From Gelria sp. Kuro-4 (GTDB lineage: Bacteria > Bacillota > DTU030 > DUMP01), in assembly GCF_019668485.1 (NCBI RefSeq), contig NZ_AP024619.1, positions 929,001-993,000 of the forward strand: a DNA stretch of 64,000 nt, in the 5' to 3' direction. The position numbers and the translations under genes were made by a program. Positions 16,479-24,574 of the stretch are shown here, in pieces; position 1 is the first letter of the stretch, and each line of letters opens with the position of its first letter. Under the pieces are notes generated by a model. That model made no database searches. It was not told the DNA's origin and saw only the letters and a program-made list of their open reading frames with translations.

Positions 16479-17207
16479 TTACATTCCCAAGGACAAGGAG
16501 AAGGGTAGTATTCTTGCCGCCCAACTGGTAAGAAGGGTGAAGCGGCCGCTAAGGAGCAAAGCGGCGAAGAAAAGCAGCATTGCACCGGAGACGCGCGAAG
16601 TGATGACGGTGAAAACCTGGTTCCGTTTAAGGATTGGCAGCGCCCGGTCGAGAAAGAGGCCGACCAGAAGGTAAGGCACGGCCAGGCCGAGGGAGAAGAG
16701 GAACATGACCAGCATTCCTGAGGACGGCGAGCCGGTGGCGCCGGCGGCGAGCAGAATGGAGTAGAGGGTTGCCCCCAGGCAGTGCGAGCAGGCGATGGCA
16801 AAGAAGAGCCCGCCCACGAAGCACGCCGAGGGCCTGCCGGCCTGTGCCGTGAGCCGGGCGGGCATAACATGGCTGAAATGAGGGAGCTTCCTCACACCCA
16901 AGAGGTTGAGGGCCAGGAGCAGCAAGAAGATGCCGCCCACCCAGTTGAAAACTGTCATGTATTGCAGCAAGAAGAGACCAACTGTACCCGCGGCTCCTCC
17001 CGCCAGGGTGAAGACCAGCGTGAAGGCCAGGCTGAAGAAGAGGGTATTGGCCGCAGCGCGCTGTTTAGACGCTGCTTCAACCTCGTTCAACCGGTCAGGT
17101 GACAGGCCTAAAATCAAGGAGAAGTACGCGGTGAGCATAGGGACGATGCACGGGGAAAGAAACGAGACGACACCGGCCAGGAAGGCGATGCTATAAAGAG
17201 CGCTCAC
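16479..17207 (-). CDS. CcdA-family cytochrome c biogenesis/thiol-disulfide transporter
   Basis: A 242-residue membrane protein with six or more hydrophobic segments. It has the paired redox cysteines of CcdA in FLSPCIVPM (first segment) and in AIACSHCLGA (fourth segment). CcdA moves reducing equivalents from cytosolic thioredoxin across the membrane to extracytoplasmic acceptors. The start is GTG 17207, overlapping the TGA of the upstream gene (GTGA), with a GGAGAG site. Its partner is probably the anchored protein encoded just upstream. Confidence 0.88.
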   Translation of the reverse strand: MSALYSIAFLAGVVSFLSPCIVPMLTAYFSLILGLSPDRLNEVEAASKQRAAANTLFFSLAFTLVFTLAGGAAGTVGLFLLQYMTVFNWVGGIFLLLLALNLLGVRKLPHFSHVMPARLTAQAGRPSACFVGGLFFAIACSHCLGATLYSILLAAGATGSPSSGMLVMFLFSLGLAVPYLLVGLFLDRALPILKRNQVFTVITSRVSGAMLLFFAALLLSGRFTLLTSWAARILPFSLSLGM

Positions 17208-17725
17208 GGTGTCTCTCTCCAGGCGGCGAGTTCGAGCTTCCCCCACGCAAAGGAATGCGCCGGCCCTCCCTTGAGCCCTGCCAAAATCAGCTTCAGCGAA
17301 CTGCTGTCCGCCCCCACGTAAGGATGCCCCTCTGAGTCCATTTCAGGCAGGGATAGAACGCCTAAACGGTGGTGGCTGTTTTCACTCTCGGGGATCCACG
17401 AGAATCCTTCAGTGATTGTCCGGCCGTCGGCCGTAACCAGCTTTGCTCCTGCTGCCGGATTGTAGGCTGTGATGTCGCCGGAATGTGTTTCCAGGGTCAG
17501 ACGAAAGGCCAGCCGGCCAGGTTCAGACTCGCCTTTTCCCAGCAAGGTGGCTGTAACAAAGACCCCGTTCCGGCTGTCGGTTTGCGTATACTGGGGCTCC
17601 GGCGCCGCGCCCGGGCCGCCGCCTTGGCCGGCTGCAGCGCTCGGACCTCGGGAGAGCGACCTCCAGCCTGCCACGGCTACGGCCAGGGCGGCGAGAACAA
17701 GTACCGCGACTACTATACGCCGCAC
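17204..17725 (-). CDS. Membrane-anchored or secreted protein of unknown function
   Basis: A 173-residue protein with a hydrophobic N-terminal segment (about residues 4-20), then a Gly/Ala/Pro-rich linker and a roughly 120-residue extracytoplasmic domain. The domain contains paired strands such as LAFRLTLETHSGDI and SSLKLILAGLKG, suggesting a beta-sandwich. It has no cysteine, so it is not itself a thioredoxin. It is translationally coupled to the CcdA gene. I do not recognise a named family. Confidence 0.7.
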   Translation of the reverse strand: MRRIVVAVLVLAALAVAVAGWRSLSRGPSAAAGQGGGPGAAPEPQYTQTDSRNGVFVTATLLGKGESEPGRLAFRLTLETHSGDITAYNPAAGAKLVTADGRTITEGFSWIPESENSHHRLGVLSLPEMDSEGHPYVGADSSSLKLILAGLKGGPAHSFAWGKLELAAWRETP

Positions 17726-17746
17726 ACTGATTCCCCCCTTAAAAAG

Positions 17747-18580
17747 CTAGCGCACGAGATAGAAAAAAAGGAGCGAAGTGATGGCGAGTACCAAGGTGGT
17801 AAGTGCCACCCGCCAAGCGGGCCCGGTTGCCACATCGGACCCGGACACCGGCACTGGTGCCGGGGTTGCAGCCAGGCGGCGCCAAGCGGCAAGAGCGGCA
17901 AGGATAAACGCCAGGCTTGCTGCGTGGGCCACGGTAAACGGTCCGAAAAGCACTGGGTTGGAACGGAAGAACTCGACGACCCCGCGGATAGTGGCAAAGC
18001 CTATCACGTACATAAGGAAGAGCTGGCCTGGAAAACGCACCCGGGTGCGCCGGCGCCACAGGAAATATAAGAGCAGATAATCAAGTAAGAACTCGTACAC
18101 TTGGGCCGGGTGAAGCAGCGTACCACCGCTGCTGACTCCCCAAGGCCAAGGCCGTGCCATGGGAATACCGAACACGTCGCAACCTGTGCGACCGATGGCC
18201 TGAGCCAAAATCAGCCCCGGGGCCGCTGCGTCGGCCAGTGTCCAGAAAGGTAACGAGTGGCGCCGGGTGTACCCGAGGGCTGCCAGGAGGCCTCCGGCGA
18301 TCCCACCGTGAATAGAAAGGCCACCCAGGTCAAAGCGCAACGCCTCCAGAGGGTTGGCCAGGTAATAACCGGGGGCGTATACCACGATGTAGCCTAGACG
18401 CGCACCGAGGAGTCCGCCGAGGAGGACAAAGACTAGAAGATCCATGACTCTCTCGCTGCTTAGCCCTTTGCGCTCAGCTTCGCGTGTGGTGAGAAGTATT
18501 GCCGCCACAGCTCCGAGGGCGATAAAGAACCCCAGGGTGTGAATGGCGAAGGGACCTACAGTAAAGAGGACGGGACGCAT
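17747..18580 (-). CDS. Lgt-family membrane protein (prolipoprotein diacylglyceryl transferase-like)
   Basis: A 277-residue membrane protein aligning with Lgt. It has the N-terminal GPFAIHTLG, the LGARLGYI region, and LSIHGGIAGG carrying the conserved His, followed by the core-loop arginine. The Lgt signature, which in the canonical enzyme reads GRIGNFxNxE, is here GRTGCDVFG, with Cys in place of the Asn. A C-terminal extension of about 50 residues ends in another membrane segment. It may be a divergent Lgt or a paralogue with a different lipid substrate. Gene order (ICMT-like, Lgt-like, anchored protein, CcdA) suggests an envelope-modification set. Confidence 0.8.
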   Translation of the reverse strand: MRPVLFTVGPFAIHTLGFFIALGAVAAILLTTREAERKGLSSERVMDLLVFVLLGGLLGARLGYIVVYAPGYYLANPLEALRFDLGGLSIHGGIAGGLLAALGYTRRHSLPFWTLADAAAPGLILAQAIGRTGCDVFGIPMARPWPWGVSSGGTLLHPAQVYEFLLDYLLLYFLWRRRTRVRFPGQLFLMYVIGFATIRGVVEFFRSNPVLFGPFTVAHAASLAFILAALAAWRRLAATPAPVPVSGSDVATGPAWRVALTTLVLAITSLLFFYLVR

Positions 18581-18619
18581 GCTACCATCCTTTCACTGTG
18601 AGAGCTGGAGCACGGCCGC

Positions 18620-19261
18620 TTACGATTCCTGAACCCTCTGGGTGGGGCTCGGCCAAAGGCGGGGGAAAAAGGCCGGTGTGCGGCTGCGGTAGGCTTCATA
18701 CTCTGCGCCAAACGCCGCCCGCAGGTTTTTTTCCTCCTCGAGTGCCAGCCGGGAATACATAACGAGTAGGACCGGCCACATCAGGAGGGTGGGCAGAGTC
18801 GGCCACTGAATCAGCATGCCGGTGGTGATTAGGAACAGCGCCAGGTATTGCGGGTGGCGAATAAAGCGGTACAGCCCCCAGGTGACCAAGCGCCCGCGGC
18901 TGCGGTGAATCTGGAACCACCCGATACCTAGAATAACGAGACCGCCGAACAGGAGGTAGCTGCCCAACGTGCAAATCGCGTTGGTGAAGCGACTGCCCAA
19001 CACCAGGGTGGCCCAAAGATGACCGCTGGTGTGGGAAAAGGGGCTAAGCACGGGCAACCTCATGCCGAATACCGAGGTCAAAAGATAAATCGTGAGCGGG
19101 AAACCGTACATTTCTGCGTAGAGCGCGACAAAGAAGGCCTCTACTAAGCCGAGGTTCCGCCATTCAGCTCTGCCTTTAGGCCGCAAAAACCCGAGAAGAA
19201 AGAACGAGATGAAGAGAACATTAGCCAGGACGATGTTCCAGTAGCCGTAGTCCCAACGCAA
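18620..19261 (-). CDS. ICMT-like membrane methyltransferase
   Basis: A 213-residue polytopic membrane protein whose C-terminal half has the isoprenylcysteine-carboxyl-methyltransferase/PEMT signature: TWGLYRFIRHPQYLALFL, then LEEEKNLRAAFGAEYEAY. This region binds S-adenosylmethionine. Bacterial members methylate unknown lipids or thiols, so the function is not fixed. It leads the minus-strand set with the Lgt-like and CcdA genes. ATG 19261 is preceded by GAGGCGG. Confidence 0.82.
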   Translation of the reverse strand: MRWDYGYWNIVLANVLFISFFLLGFLRPKGRAEWRNLGLVEAFFVALYAEMYGFPLTIYLLTSVFGMRLPVLSPFSHTSGHLWATLVLGSRFTNAICTLGSYLLFGGLVILGIGWFQIHRSRGRLVTWGLYRFIRHPQYLALFLITTGMLIQWPTLPTLLMWPVLLVMYSRLALEEEKNLRAAFGAEYEAYRSRTPAFFPRLWPSPTQRVQES

Positions 19262-19483
19262 GGTACCGCCTCCTCAAGCTACCAGCTACGGGTACAGGGT
19301 AGCGCTAAGGTTAGTATACCTTGGTTGGTAGTCAGAGTCAATAACAGTTTGCTGGATAATACTGCCATTGACAATGGAGAGCTTGCAAGCGTGTAACCTC
19401 GAGGTGGCAACAGGAGAGTTTGTTACCATGCTCGGGCACGGCGAGCGACAAAAACCAAAGCCTTCTCCAAATCTCCATCTATT

Positions 19484-19690
19484 TTGTTCGGCTCTCGTAG
19501 TCAAGGTTCGTCCACCGAAGAGAGCGATTTCGGCTTTCTTGTTTTGAAGGCTGACGTTGCGAATGAATTGCACTTGGCGCAGAAAATCTATCTGCATCTT
19601 TTGACTCTTCCGGCCGATGCCAGCGTAGATATACTAGTTGAAGGCCTGAGACTGCCCTCCCTTCCGGCCGCGGCGGCGAATACCAGATGA
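19484..19690 (+). pseudogene. Fragment of a minimal nucleotidyltransferase (MNT) gene
   Basis: The frame encodes ILFGSRSQGSSTEESDFGFLV followed by about 40 residues. This is the GSx10DxD-type nucleotidyltransferase core, normally GSRARG-x-x-x-x-x-SDIDLLV; the second acidic residue of the motif is replaced (SDFGF). No good start or ribosome site precedes it and the C terminus trails off. Such proteins are usually partners of HEPN toxins, but no HEPN gene is next to it. I read it as a decayed toxin-antitoxin remnant. The rest of 19262-19888 shows no other gene. Confidence 0.6.
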
Positions 19691-19711
19691 TCGATGGCTC
19701 CGATGAACAGA

Positions 19712-19733
19712 GCCCTGGGGGAAAGCCCAGGGC
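19712..19733. terminator. Hairpin, possible terminator
   Basis: GCCCTGGG (19712-19719) pairs perfectly with CCCAGGGC (19726-19733) around GGAAAG. There is no strong T run on either strand, so the role is uncertain; it lies after the nucleotidyltransferase remnant and before the convergent DUF6282 gene. Confidence 0.4.
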
Positions 19734-19888
19734 CTTATGAGTTTAACCGCACGTTACCAAGGCATTCGTCAAGCTTGGTTCACCGCCATATAGTGAACGG
19801 CACGTACGATGATGTGAGAGGACGGTGGCTTGTCGCTCCCTCCTATCGACGCTTGCCTGTGAACCGGTCGGTTGTCTCAGATGAACAG

Positions 19889-20752
19889 CTACGAGTACAA
19901 GAGAGCAGCGGGGTTGGTCTTAGTCATTAGCTTAATTTCATCCCACGTCAACCCGTAATGGAGTAAGGTTCTGATGAAGGAGCGCAGGCCTTCAATAGGT
20001 TTCACGTTTTCATACTGTCCCAGGTCGGATGCCAGAATGCAATGCCCGGCACCGACCTGTTTGATGCTCTTCACAATTTCCTCGGGGCGTACGTGTTGGG
20101 CAACAGGAGTTAATGGGTAGTAACAGTGCTCGAGAAAAGCCCCTTTTTCCGCAGCTGCCTCCTGGTCTTCTAGTGTCATGCGAGTTACGCTGAATTCCGG
20201 GTGATTGACGACGATTTTGTTTACTCCAAGGGACTTCGCCAGGTCAATAACCCATAGTGTTTCCTTGCTGGAGAGGTGACCTGTCGCCAGGATAAGGTTA
20301 TACTCCCCCACAAGCTTTAGGATCTCAATTAAGCCGGGAGCAGGATCTCCTTTCACACGTACCGGTACCGGGGTACTGGAGTGACTGCCGTGGGCAATAT
20401 GGTTTTCAGCATCGAGCGTAGGTAACCAGACAACCATTCCGACTCGTTGTCCTGACGGAGTGTTCGCTTTAAGCTGAATCATCCTTTTAATCAGTTCTGG
20501 ATTCAATCCGCCAACAGAAGCATTGAGGCAGACTCCACCAAAAACATCGAAGGCTCTTACCGCTCTGGAGGCCAGGTAAGCCCTTTCTACGGTGCTGGCA
20601 CCATGGGCTTTGAGGACGATTCCATGCATGCCTGCTTCTTTAGCCTCTAGTGCCAATTCAAGGTCGTCAGCAATTCTCTCTACAGTGTCAGGGCGAGAGT
20701 GCACATGGAAATCGATGACGCCTTCAAGAATCGCGTTTTCGTCTTCAGGCAT
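19889..20752 (-). CDS. DUF6282-like metal-dependent hydrolase (amidohydrolase superfamily)
   Basis: A 287-residue TIM-barrel hydrolase. Metal-binding motifs are visible in order: FHVHSRPD near the N terminus (HxH), a buried LKAHGAST strand, ATGHLSS, VNHPEF and the late Asp in ASDLGQ. The substrate is not known. It sits 3 bp after the Nramp-like transporter gene and shares its sigma-54 promoter, so it probably acts on a compound linked to that transporter, or needs the metal it imports. Confidence 0.8.
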   Translation of the reverse strand: MPEDENAILEGVIDFHVHSRPDTVERIADDLELALEAKEAGMHGIVLKAHGASTVERAYLASRAVRAFDVFGGVCLNASVGGLNPELIKRMIQLKANTPSGQRVGMVVWLPTLDAENHIAHGSHSSTPVPVRVKGDPAPGLIEILKLVGEYNLILATGHLSSKETLWVIDLAKSLGVNKIVVNHPEFSVTRMTLEDQEAAAEKGAFLEHCYYPLTPVAQHVRPEEIVKSIKQVGAGHCILASDLGQYENVKPIEGLRSFIRTLLHYGLTWDEIKLMTKTNPAALLYS

Positions 20753-20755
20753 TGT

Positions 20756-22030
20756 CTACATTGCTCCCAACGCAGTCAGAATCATCCGCAAGCCTAACCA
20801 CAAAGCTACACCCACGGCTATCAAGCCCAGAAGGTTTTGCAAGGTGTTGTTCTTTAGTTCTCCGGCGACCTCTTTTTTGTTGATCAGATAGAGAACAAAC
20901 GCAGCAGCAACCGGAAGGATAATGCCGTTAACAGACTGGGCAAAAATAATTGTCCAGATTGGGTTTTTGGTAACTGCGGCAAAGAATACAGGTACCCAGG
21001 CGACAACGGTAAAAACGGCTCGGAACCTCCAGTCCTTCAGGTTGTTTGGCCAACCGAAACTCTGGGTGACAACATAAGCGGCAGAAAGGGAGGCCATGGG
21101 CATGGAAGAGACTGCAGCGCCGAACAAGCCAAGGCAGAAAAACGCAAAGGCTGCTTGTCCCAGGAGAGGCTTAAGTGTCAGAGCGATGTCTGCCGCGCTC
21201 TTGATTTCCAGTCCTTGCGAAATGTGGAGGGGGTGAAGAACGGCGGCACCCACGATGGCCACTGAGGCGGTTACAATACCACCTACAATAATGGAGAAGA
21301 TAGTGTCCACCCGCATCAAGGAGAGGTTACCTAGAGGATCCTTATGCCAGCCGCGTTCGATCACTCCTGCGGATTGCAGGAAAAGGTTATAAGGCACCAC
21401 CGTTGTTCCAATTAGCGCTAGTACGACCATCATAGATCCTTCCGGAATTATTGGAATGGTTAACCCTCTAACAATTGCTCCAACTTCCGGCTTAACCACC
21501 AAGAGGTCAATGACGAAAGCGACGCCCATCAAGGCAACTATCCCGGTGATGAATTTTTCGTACAGGTTATAACGGCCGGTCATCAACAAGAGCCAGTAAA
21601 GGAAGGTGACCAATACCATCCAAAAGACTTTGGGAACAGCAGGGAACAGGGCTCCTAAGGCAAGACCAACACCGTTTTCATTGCCCACAGAGTAGATGGC
21701 ATTGCCAAACGCGATAGCTAAGATGGCAATAATTGCAGGTAATAAACCAAGACGGTGCCGAATGGTCGTGGCCAGGGGTTGGCCAGTTGCGAGGGCAAGA
21801 CGGGCCGACATTTCTTGTAGGATTATCGTAAGCAAAATGGCAACGGTGACTCCGGCCCAGAGCAGGTCATAACCGTAATTTGTTCCAGCAACAGCTACAG
21901 AGGTTATTGTCCCTGTTCCGATGAATGCCCCTACGACCAACATTCCTGGACCGACTTGCTTCAGGTAGGACCAGATCGACTGTTTCTTGGTGACCTGGGA
22001 TGCGGCTGCAACCGGTTCCTGATTCATCAC
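20756..22030 (-). CDS. Nramp-superfamily transporter with non-canonical metal site
   Basis: A 424-residue protein with about 11 hydrophobic segments and clear Nramp similarity, starting SYLKQVGPGMLVVGAFIGTGTI. In canonical Nramp/MntH proteins the first segment carries DPGN and the sixth MPHN, which coordinate Mn2+/Fe2+. Here the first reads IGTGTITS and the sixth VVPYNLFLQ, so the metal-binding Asp and Met are missing. This resembles Nramp-related proteins with altered substrates (Mg2+ or non-metal). Its promoter is sigma-54 type (22066-22081) and the gene is followed at once by the DUF6282 hydrolase. Confidence 0.85.
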   Translation of the reverse strand: MMNQEPVAAASQVTKKQSIWSYLKQVGPGMLVVGAFIGTGTITSVAVAGTNYGYDLLWAGVTVAILLTIILQEMSARLALATGQPLATTIRHRLGLLPAIIAILAIAFGNAIYSVGNENGVGLALGALFPAVPKVFWMVLVTFLYWLLLMTGRYNLYEKFITGIVALMGVAFVIDLLVVKPEVGAIVRGLTIPIIPEGSMMVVLALIGTTVVPYNLFLQSAGVIERGWHKDPLGNLSLMRVDTIFSIIVGGIVTASVAIVGAAVLHPLHISQGLEIKSAADIALTLKPLLGQAAFAFFCLGLFGAAVSSMPMASLSAAYVVTQSFGWPNNLKDWRFRAVFTVVAWVPVFFAAVTKNPIWTIIFAQSVNGIILPVAAAFVLYLINKKEVAGELKNNTLQNLLGLIAVGVALWLGLRMILTALGAM

Positions 22031-22065
22031 AGACCCCCCTTAAATGATTACATGTTTAAGAGTAC

Positions 22066-22081
22066 TGCAATTTTCATGCCA
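22066..22081 (-). promoter_or_regulatory. Sigma-54 (-24/-12) promoter of the Nramp-like/DUF6282 operon
   Basis: On the minus strand the sequence reads TGGCATGAAAATTGCA. GG and GC are separated by exactly 10 bases and flanked by the expected T and A, matching TGGCAC-N5-TTGCA closely. It lies about 35 bp before the transporter start and downstream of a TGCACC/GGTGCA inverted repeat. Confidence 0.82.
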
Positions 22082-22129
22082 TCTATCGCTTCAGGGCCAA
22101 CGCCTTTTGAAGCGCGTGGAAACCTAAAA

Positions 22130-22168
22130 GTGGTTGAGCAATGCACCATTGGTGCAATGCTCAACCAC
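22130..22168. promoter_or_regulatory. Long inverted repeat: likely activator site and terminator
   Basis: Two 18-base arms (GTGGTTGAGC.. at 22130, ..GCTCAACCAC ending 22168) pair with a single mismatch around ATT. The centre reads TGCACCATTGGTGCA, which recurs in part at 23612-23629. On the minus strand the repeat contains the TGA stop of the sigma-54 activator gene and is followed by TTTT, so it can terminate that transcript. It also lies about 50 bp before a sigma-54 promoter, where an enhancer-binding site would be expected. Confidence 0.7.
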
Positions 22169-23570
22169 TGCGTTTCTGCATCTTACGGATGAGGGTAGAG
22201 TGATTGATTCCTAATGCTGCTGCGGCCTGGCGAATACTGTTCGTTTTGCTTACCGCATATCTTATTAACTGATCTTCTAACAGCTTAACGGCTTTGCGGA
22301 GAGGGAGGATGCTGGAAATTTCTATTGATATACCGGTGCCATTGTCTAAAGAACGCGGTTCAACTTGCTGCATATCTGCTGGAAGGTCCTGTAAGCGTAT
22401 TTCTGGTGTAGGATTGAGGACTACCAGGCGCTCAATTGTATTCTTAAGCTCGCGTACGTTTCCCGGCCAGGTATATGCTAGAAGGGCCTTATATGACTCA
22501 GGGGAAAGGGTTTTCCTCTTCTGGTGCTTGTTGTTGAATTCTGCCAGGTAATACGCTATTAATGCAGACACATCTTGTGGCCTATCTCGTAAGGGCGGAA
22601 TTTCTATTGATACAACGTTCAACCTGTAATACAAGTCCTGTCGAAATCGTTTCGCGTCCACTTCTTTTTTGAGATCGCGGTTGGTGGCTGCAATGATCCT
22701 CACATCGTGCACTTTAATTGGTTTGGTTCCACCCAAACGTACCAGTTCATTACTTTCTAGTACTCGAAGCAGCTTGCATTGTGCCTCAAGTGGCAGCTCA
22801 CCCACCTCGTCAAGAAAAATGGTGCCTCCCTTGGCCAGCTCGAAGAAACCAGGTTTCCCTTTACTTCTAGCACCGGTGAAAGCCCCTGCTTCATAGCCAA
22901 AGAATTCCGATTCAAAAAGGTCACGTGGGATGGCTCCACAGTTTACCTTTATTAACGGCCCGCTATGCACGTGACTCAAGGAATGGATTAAGTCACAAAT
23001 GACCTCCTTGCCTACCCCTGATTCGCCTAGAAGCAAAACAGTTGCATTCATGCCAGCAATTTGCCTGACAATTTCAATGACTCGTTTCATGGCCGGGCTC
23101 TCAGCAACGATGTTTTGGGCTTTCAACTCACGATGCAACTGCAATTCTGTATGATAGCGGTTTGTCAGTTCTCTGGATACTTCCAGTTGTCTCTTTAGAG
23201 CGTTCAGTTCTGTTATGTCCCTTGCATTGGTCAAGACACGGAACAACTTACCCTGATCATTGTAAATGGGTGTGCAGGTCACCAAGATCTCTTTTTTGCC
23301 TTGAATTGTCTGCAGGATTGTTACGGGTTTTTGTTCTTCGATAGCCTTGTGGGTTCCAGACTGTGAAAGCACCCCCATTTTGACAAGGTCGCGGACATTT
23401 TTCCCCAAGAGCTCTTCTTTTTTCAGGCCAGTTATCCGTTCAAAAGCGGGATTGAGCCGAAGAGTAGTTCCTTTTTCATCCGTCACATAGAGACCGTCAT
23501 AAGAGCTGTTCATTACTCCCTCCAATTCAAGAAGAAGTTCACGTTCATTAGATCCACTCGTATACCGCAC
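22161..23570 (-). CDS. PAS-containing sigma-54-dependent transcriptional activator (NtrC family)
   Basis: A 469-residue enhancer-binding protein. Residues about 15-125 form a PAS sensor (NSSYDGLYVTDEKGTTLRLN). A coiled linker follows, then an AAA+ domain (about 155-390) with Walker A GESGVGKE, the sigma-54 contact loop GAFTGA and Walker B GGTIFLDEVGELP. A Fis-type HTH closes the protein (SIRQAAAALGINHSTLIRKM). The start is GTG 23570, since GGAGGG lies 8 bases upstream and the earlier in-frame sequence is not PAS-like. It is flanked on both sides by sigma-54 promoters, so the Nramp-like/DUF6282 and MBL-fold genes are its likely targets. Confidence 0.92.
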   Translation of the reverse strand: MRYTSGSNERELLLELEGVMNSSYDGLYVTDEKGTTLRLNPAFERITGLKKEELLGKNVRDLVKMGVLSQSGTHKAIEEQKPVTILQTIQGKKEILVTCTPIYNDQGKLFRVLTNARDITELNALKRQLEVSRELTNRYHTELQLHRELKAQNIVAESPAMKRVIEIVRQIAGMNATVLLLGESGVGKEVICDLIHSLSHVHSGPLIKVNCGAIPRDLFESEFFGYEAGAFTGARSKGKPGFFELAKGGTIFLDEVGELPLEAQCKLLRVLESNELVRLGGTKPIKVHDVRIIAATNRDLKKEVDAKRFRQDLYYRLNVVSIEIPPLRDRPQDVSALIAYYLAEFNNKHQKRKTLSPESYKALLAYTWPGNVRELKNTIERLVVLNPTPEIRLQDLPADMQQVEPRSLDNGTGISIEISSILPLRKAVKLLEDQLIRYAVSKTNSIRQAAAALGINHSTLIRKMQKRSG

Positions 23571-23611
23571 GCATCCATCCCTCCGAGAGCATGATATCAA
23601 AGTTGTACCTC

Positions 23612-23629
23612 TGGTGCAATGGTGCACCA
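23612..23629. promoter_or_regulatory. Putative enhancer-binding site for the sigma-54 activator
   Basis: TGGTGCAATGGTGCACCA contains two GGTGCA units and the palindrome GGTGCACC. Its reverse strand shares TGCACCATTG with the centre of the repeat at 22130-22168. It lies about 50 bp upstream of the sigma-54 promoter at 23678. Its location next to the activator gene also allows autoregulation. Confidence 0.62.
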
Positions 23630-23677
23630 ACACTGTAAGATACTTAAGACGGAACGAAGACCAGCAGTGCCTAGAGT

Positions 23678-23693
23678 TGGCATGATTTATGCA
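23678..23693 (+). promoter_or_regulatory. Sigma-54 (-24/-12) promoter of the MBL-fold gene
   Basis: TGGCATGATTTATGCA has GG and GC spaced by exactly 10 bases, as at 22066-22081, and shares the TGGCATGA left part with it. It ends 27 bp before the TTG start of the metallo-hydrolase gene. Confidence 0.78.
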
Positions 23694-23720
23694 CCTGATT
23701 AATAGAAGGGAGGGTAACCA

Positions 23721-24467
23721 TTGAAACATCGTGTAAAGATTCTCTTACCAGGCTTCCCAGGGAAGGCCGATCTCAGCTATCTGGGATGGAGTACAGTTTC
23801 TCTGGTTGAAGTGGGGGACAAAAGGATTCTTTTTGACACGGGGGGCCAGGGCGCGAGAACACAGTTGACAGCCGCGCTGGGAGCACACGGTCTTGTTCCG
23901 GCAGATATTGACATGGTTTTTCTAAGTCACCTCCACTATGATCACTGCGGCAACTGTGCACTTTTCCCTAAGGCTGTTTTCTGCCTCACTGAAAGAGAGT
24001 TTATCTGGGCACAACAATGCACCAGTGATCCCTTTCTCTCCAAGCTCGAGGCTGAACACCTTAAGCACTGCAAAGTGCAACTTGTCGAGGACGGCCAGGA
24101 GGTGGTCCCTGGGGTTACGGCGCTGTTGTCACCCGGGCACACTCCAGGCAGCGCCTCCCTAGTGGTGAATGATGGGGGAGAGCGCTGGTATCTTGTCGGA
24201 GATGCAGTGAAAAACCGGGCTGAACTAACGACAGGAACAGTAGACCTGTCACTCGACAGAGAGGCCAGCGCCAATACCATCGCGCGTTTTCAAAAACTGA
24301 AGGGCGTGCTGGTACCCGGACATGATGCGCTGATAAGAAGCGATGGACGATCCTTCGTTCCTGTGGGGCATCCAAGCGTAGAAATAGCATTTCCGCCCGG
24401 CTTAAAAGTGAACCCAACCTACCTGGCCGGGGGGCATACCGGTATCCTGAGGATAACGTTAGACTAA
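23721..24467 (+). CDS. Metallo-beta-lactamase-fold hydrolase (AHL-lactonase-like)
   Basis: A 248-residue MBL-fold enzyme. The zinc motif is LSHLHYDHCGNC (HxHxDH), with further metal ligands in SPGHTPGSAS, LVGDAVKN and the late VPGHDA. The family includes N-acyl-homoserine lactonases and other ester or lactone hydrolases; nothing fixes the substrate. It starts at TTG 23721 after GGGAGGG. A sigma-54 promoter lies directly upstream, so it belongs to the regulon of the activator transcribed away from it. A lactone or amide substrate shared with the DUF6282 hydrolase is a reasonable guess. Confidence 0.85.
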   Translation: MKHRVKILLPGFPGKADLSYLGWSTVSLVEVGDKRILFDTGGQGARTQLTAALGAHGLVPADIDMVFLSHLHYDHCGNCALFPKAVFCLTEREFIWAQQCTSDPFLSKLEAEHLKHCKVQLVEDGQEVVPGVTALLSPGHTPGSASLVVNDGGERWYLVGDAVKNRAELTTGTVDLSLDREASANTIARFQKLKGVLVPGHDALIRSDGRSFVPVGHPSVEIAFPPGLKVNPTYLAGGHTGILRITLD

Positions 24468-24574
24468 AACACCTTGTTCAACGCTTTACTTCTGTACGTG
24501 ATTTGGCAAAAGGGTGGCAGGAAATCGCAGCTCTCTGGCGAATTCATAGGGGATCAATTGTTGGAGGGGGTAGC

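Noticed and set aside
24503-24574. Longer N terminus for the dehydrogenase at 24575
   Set aside because: The extension is not family-like and the GGAGGG site fits the TTG at 24575.
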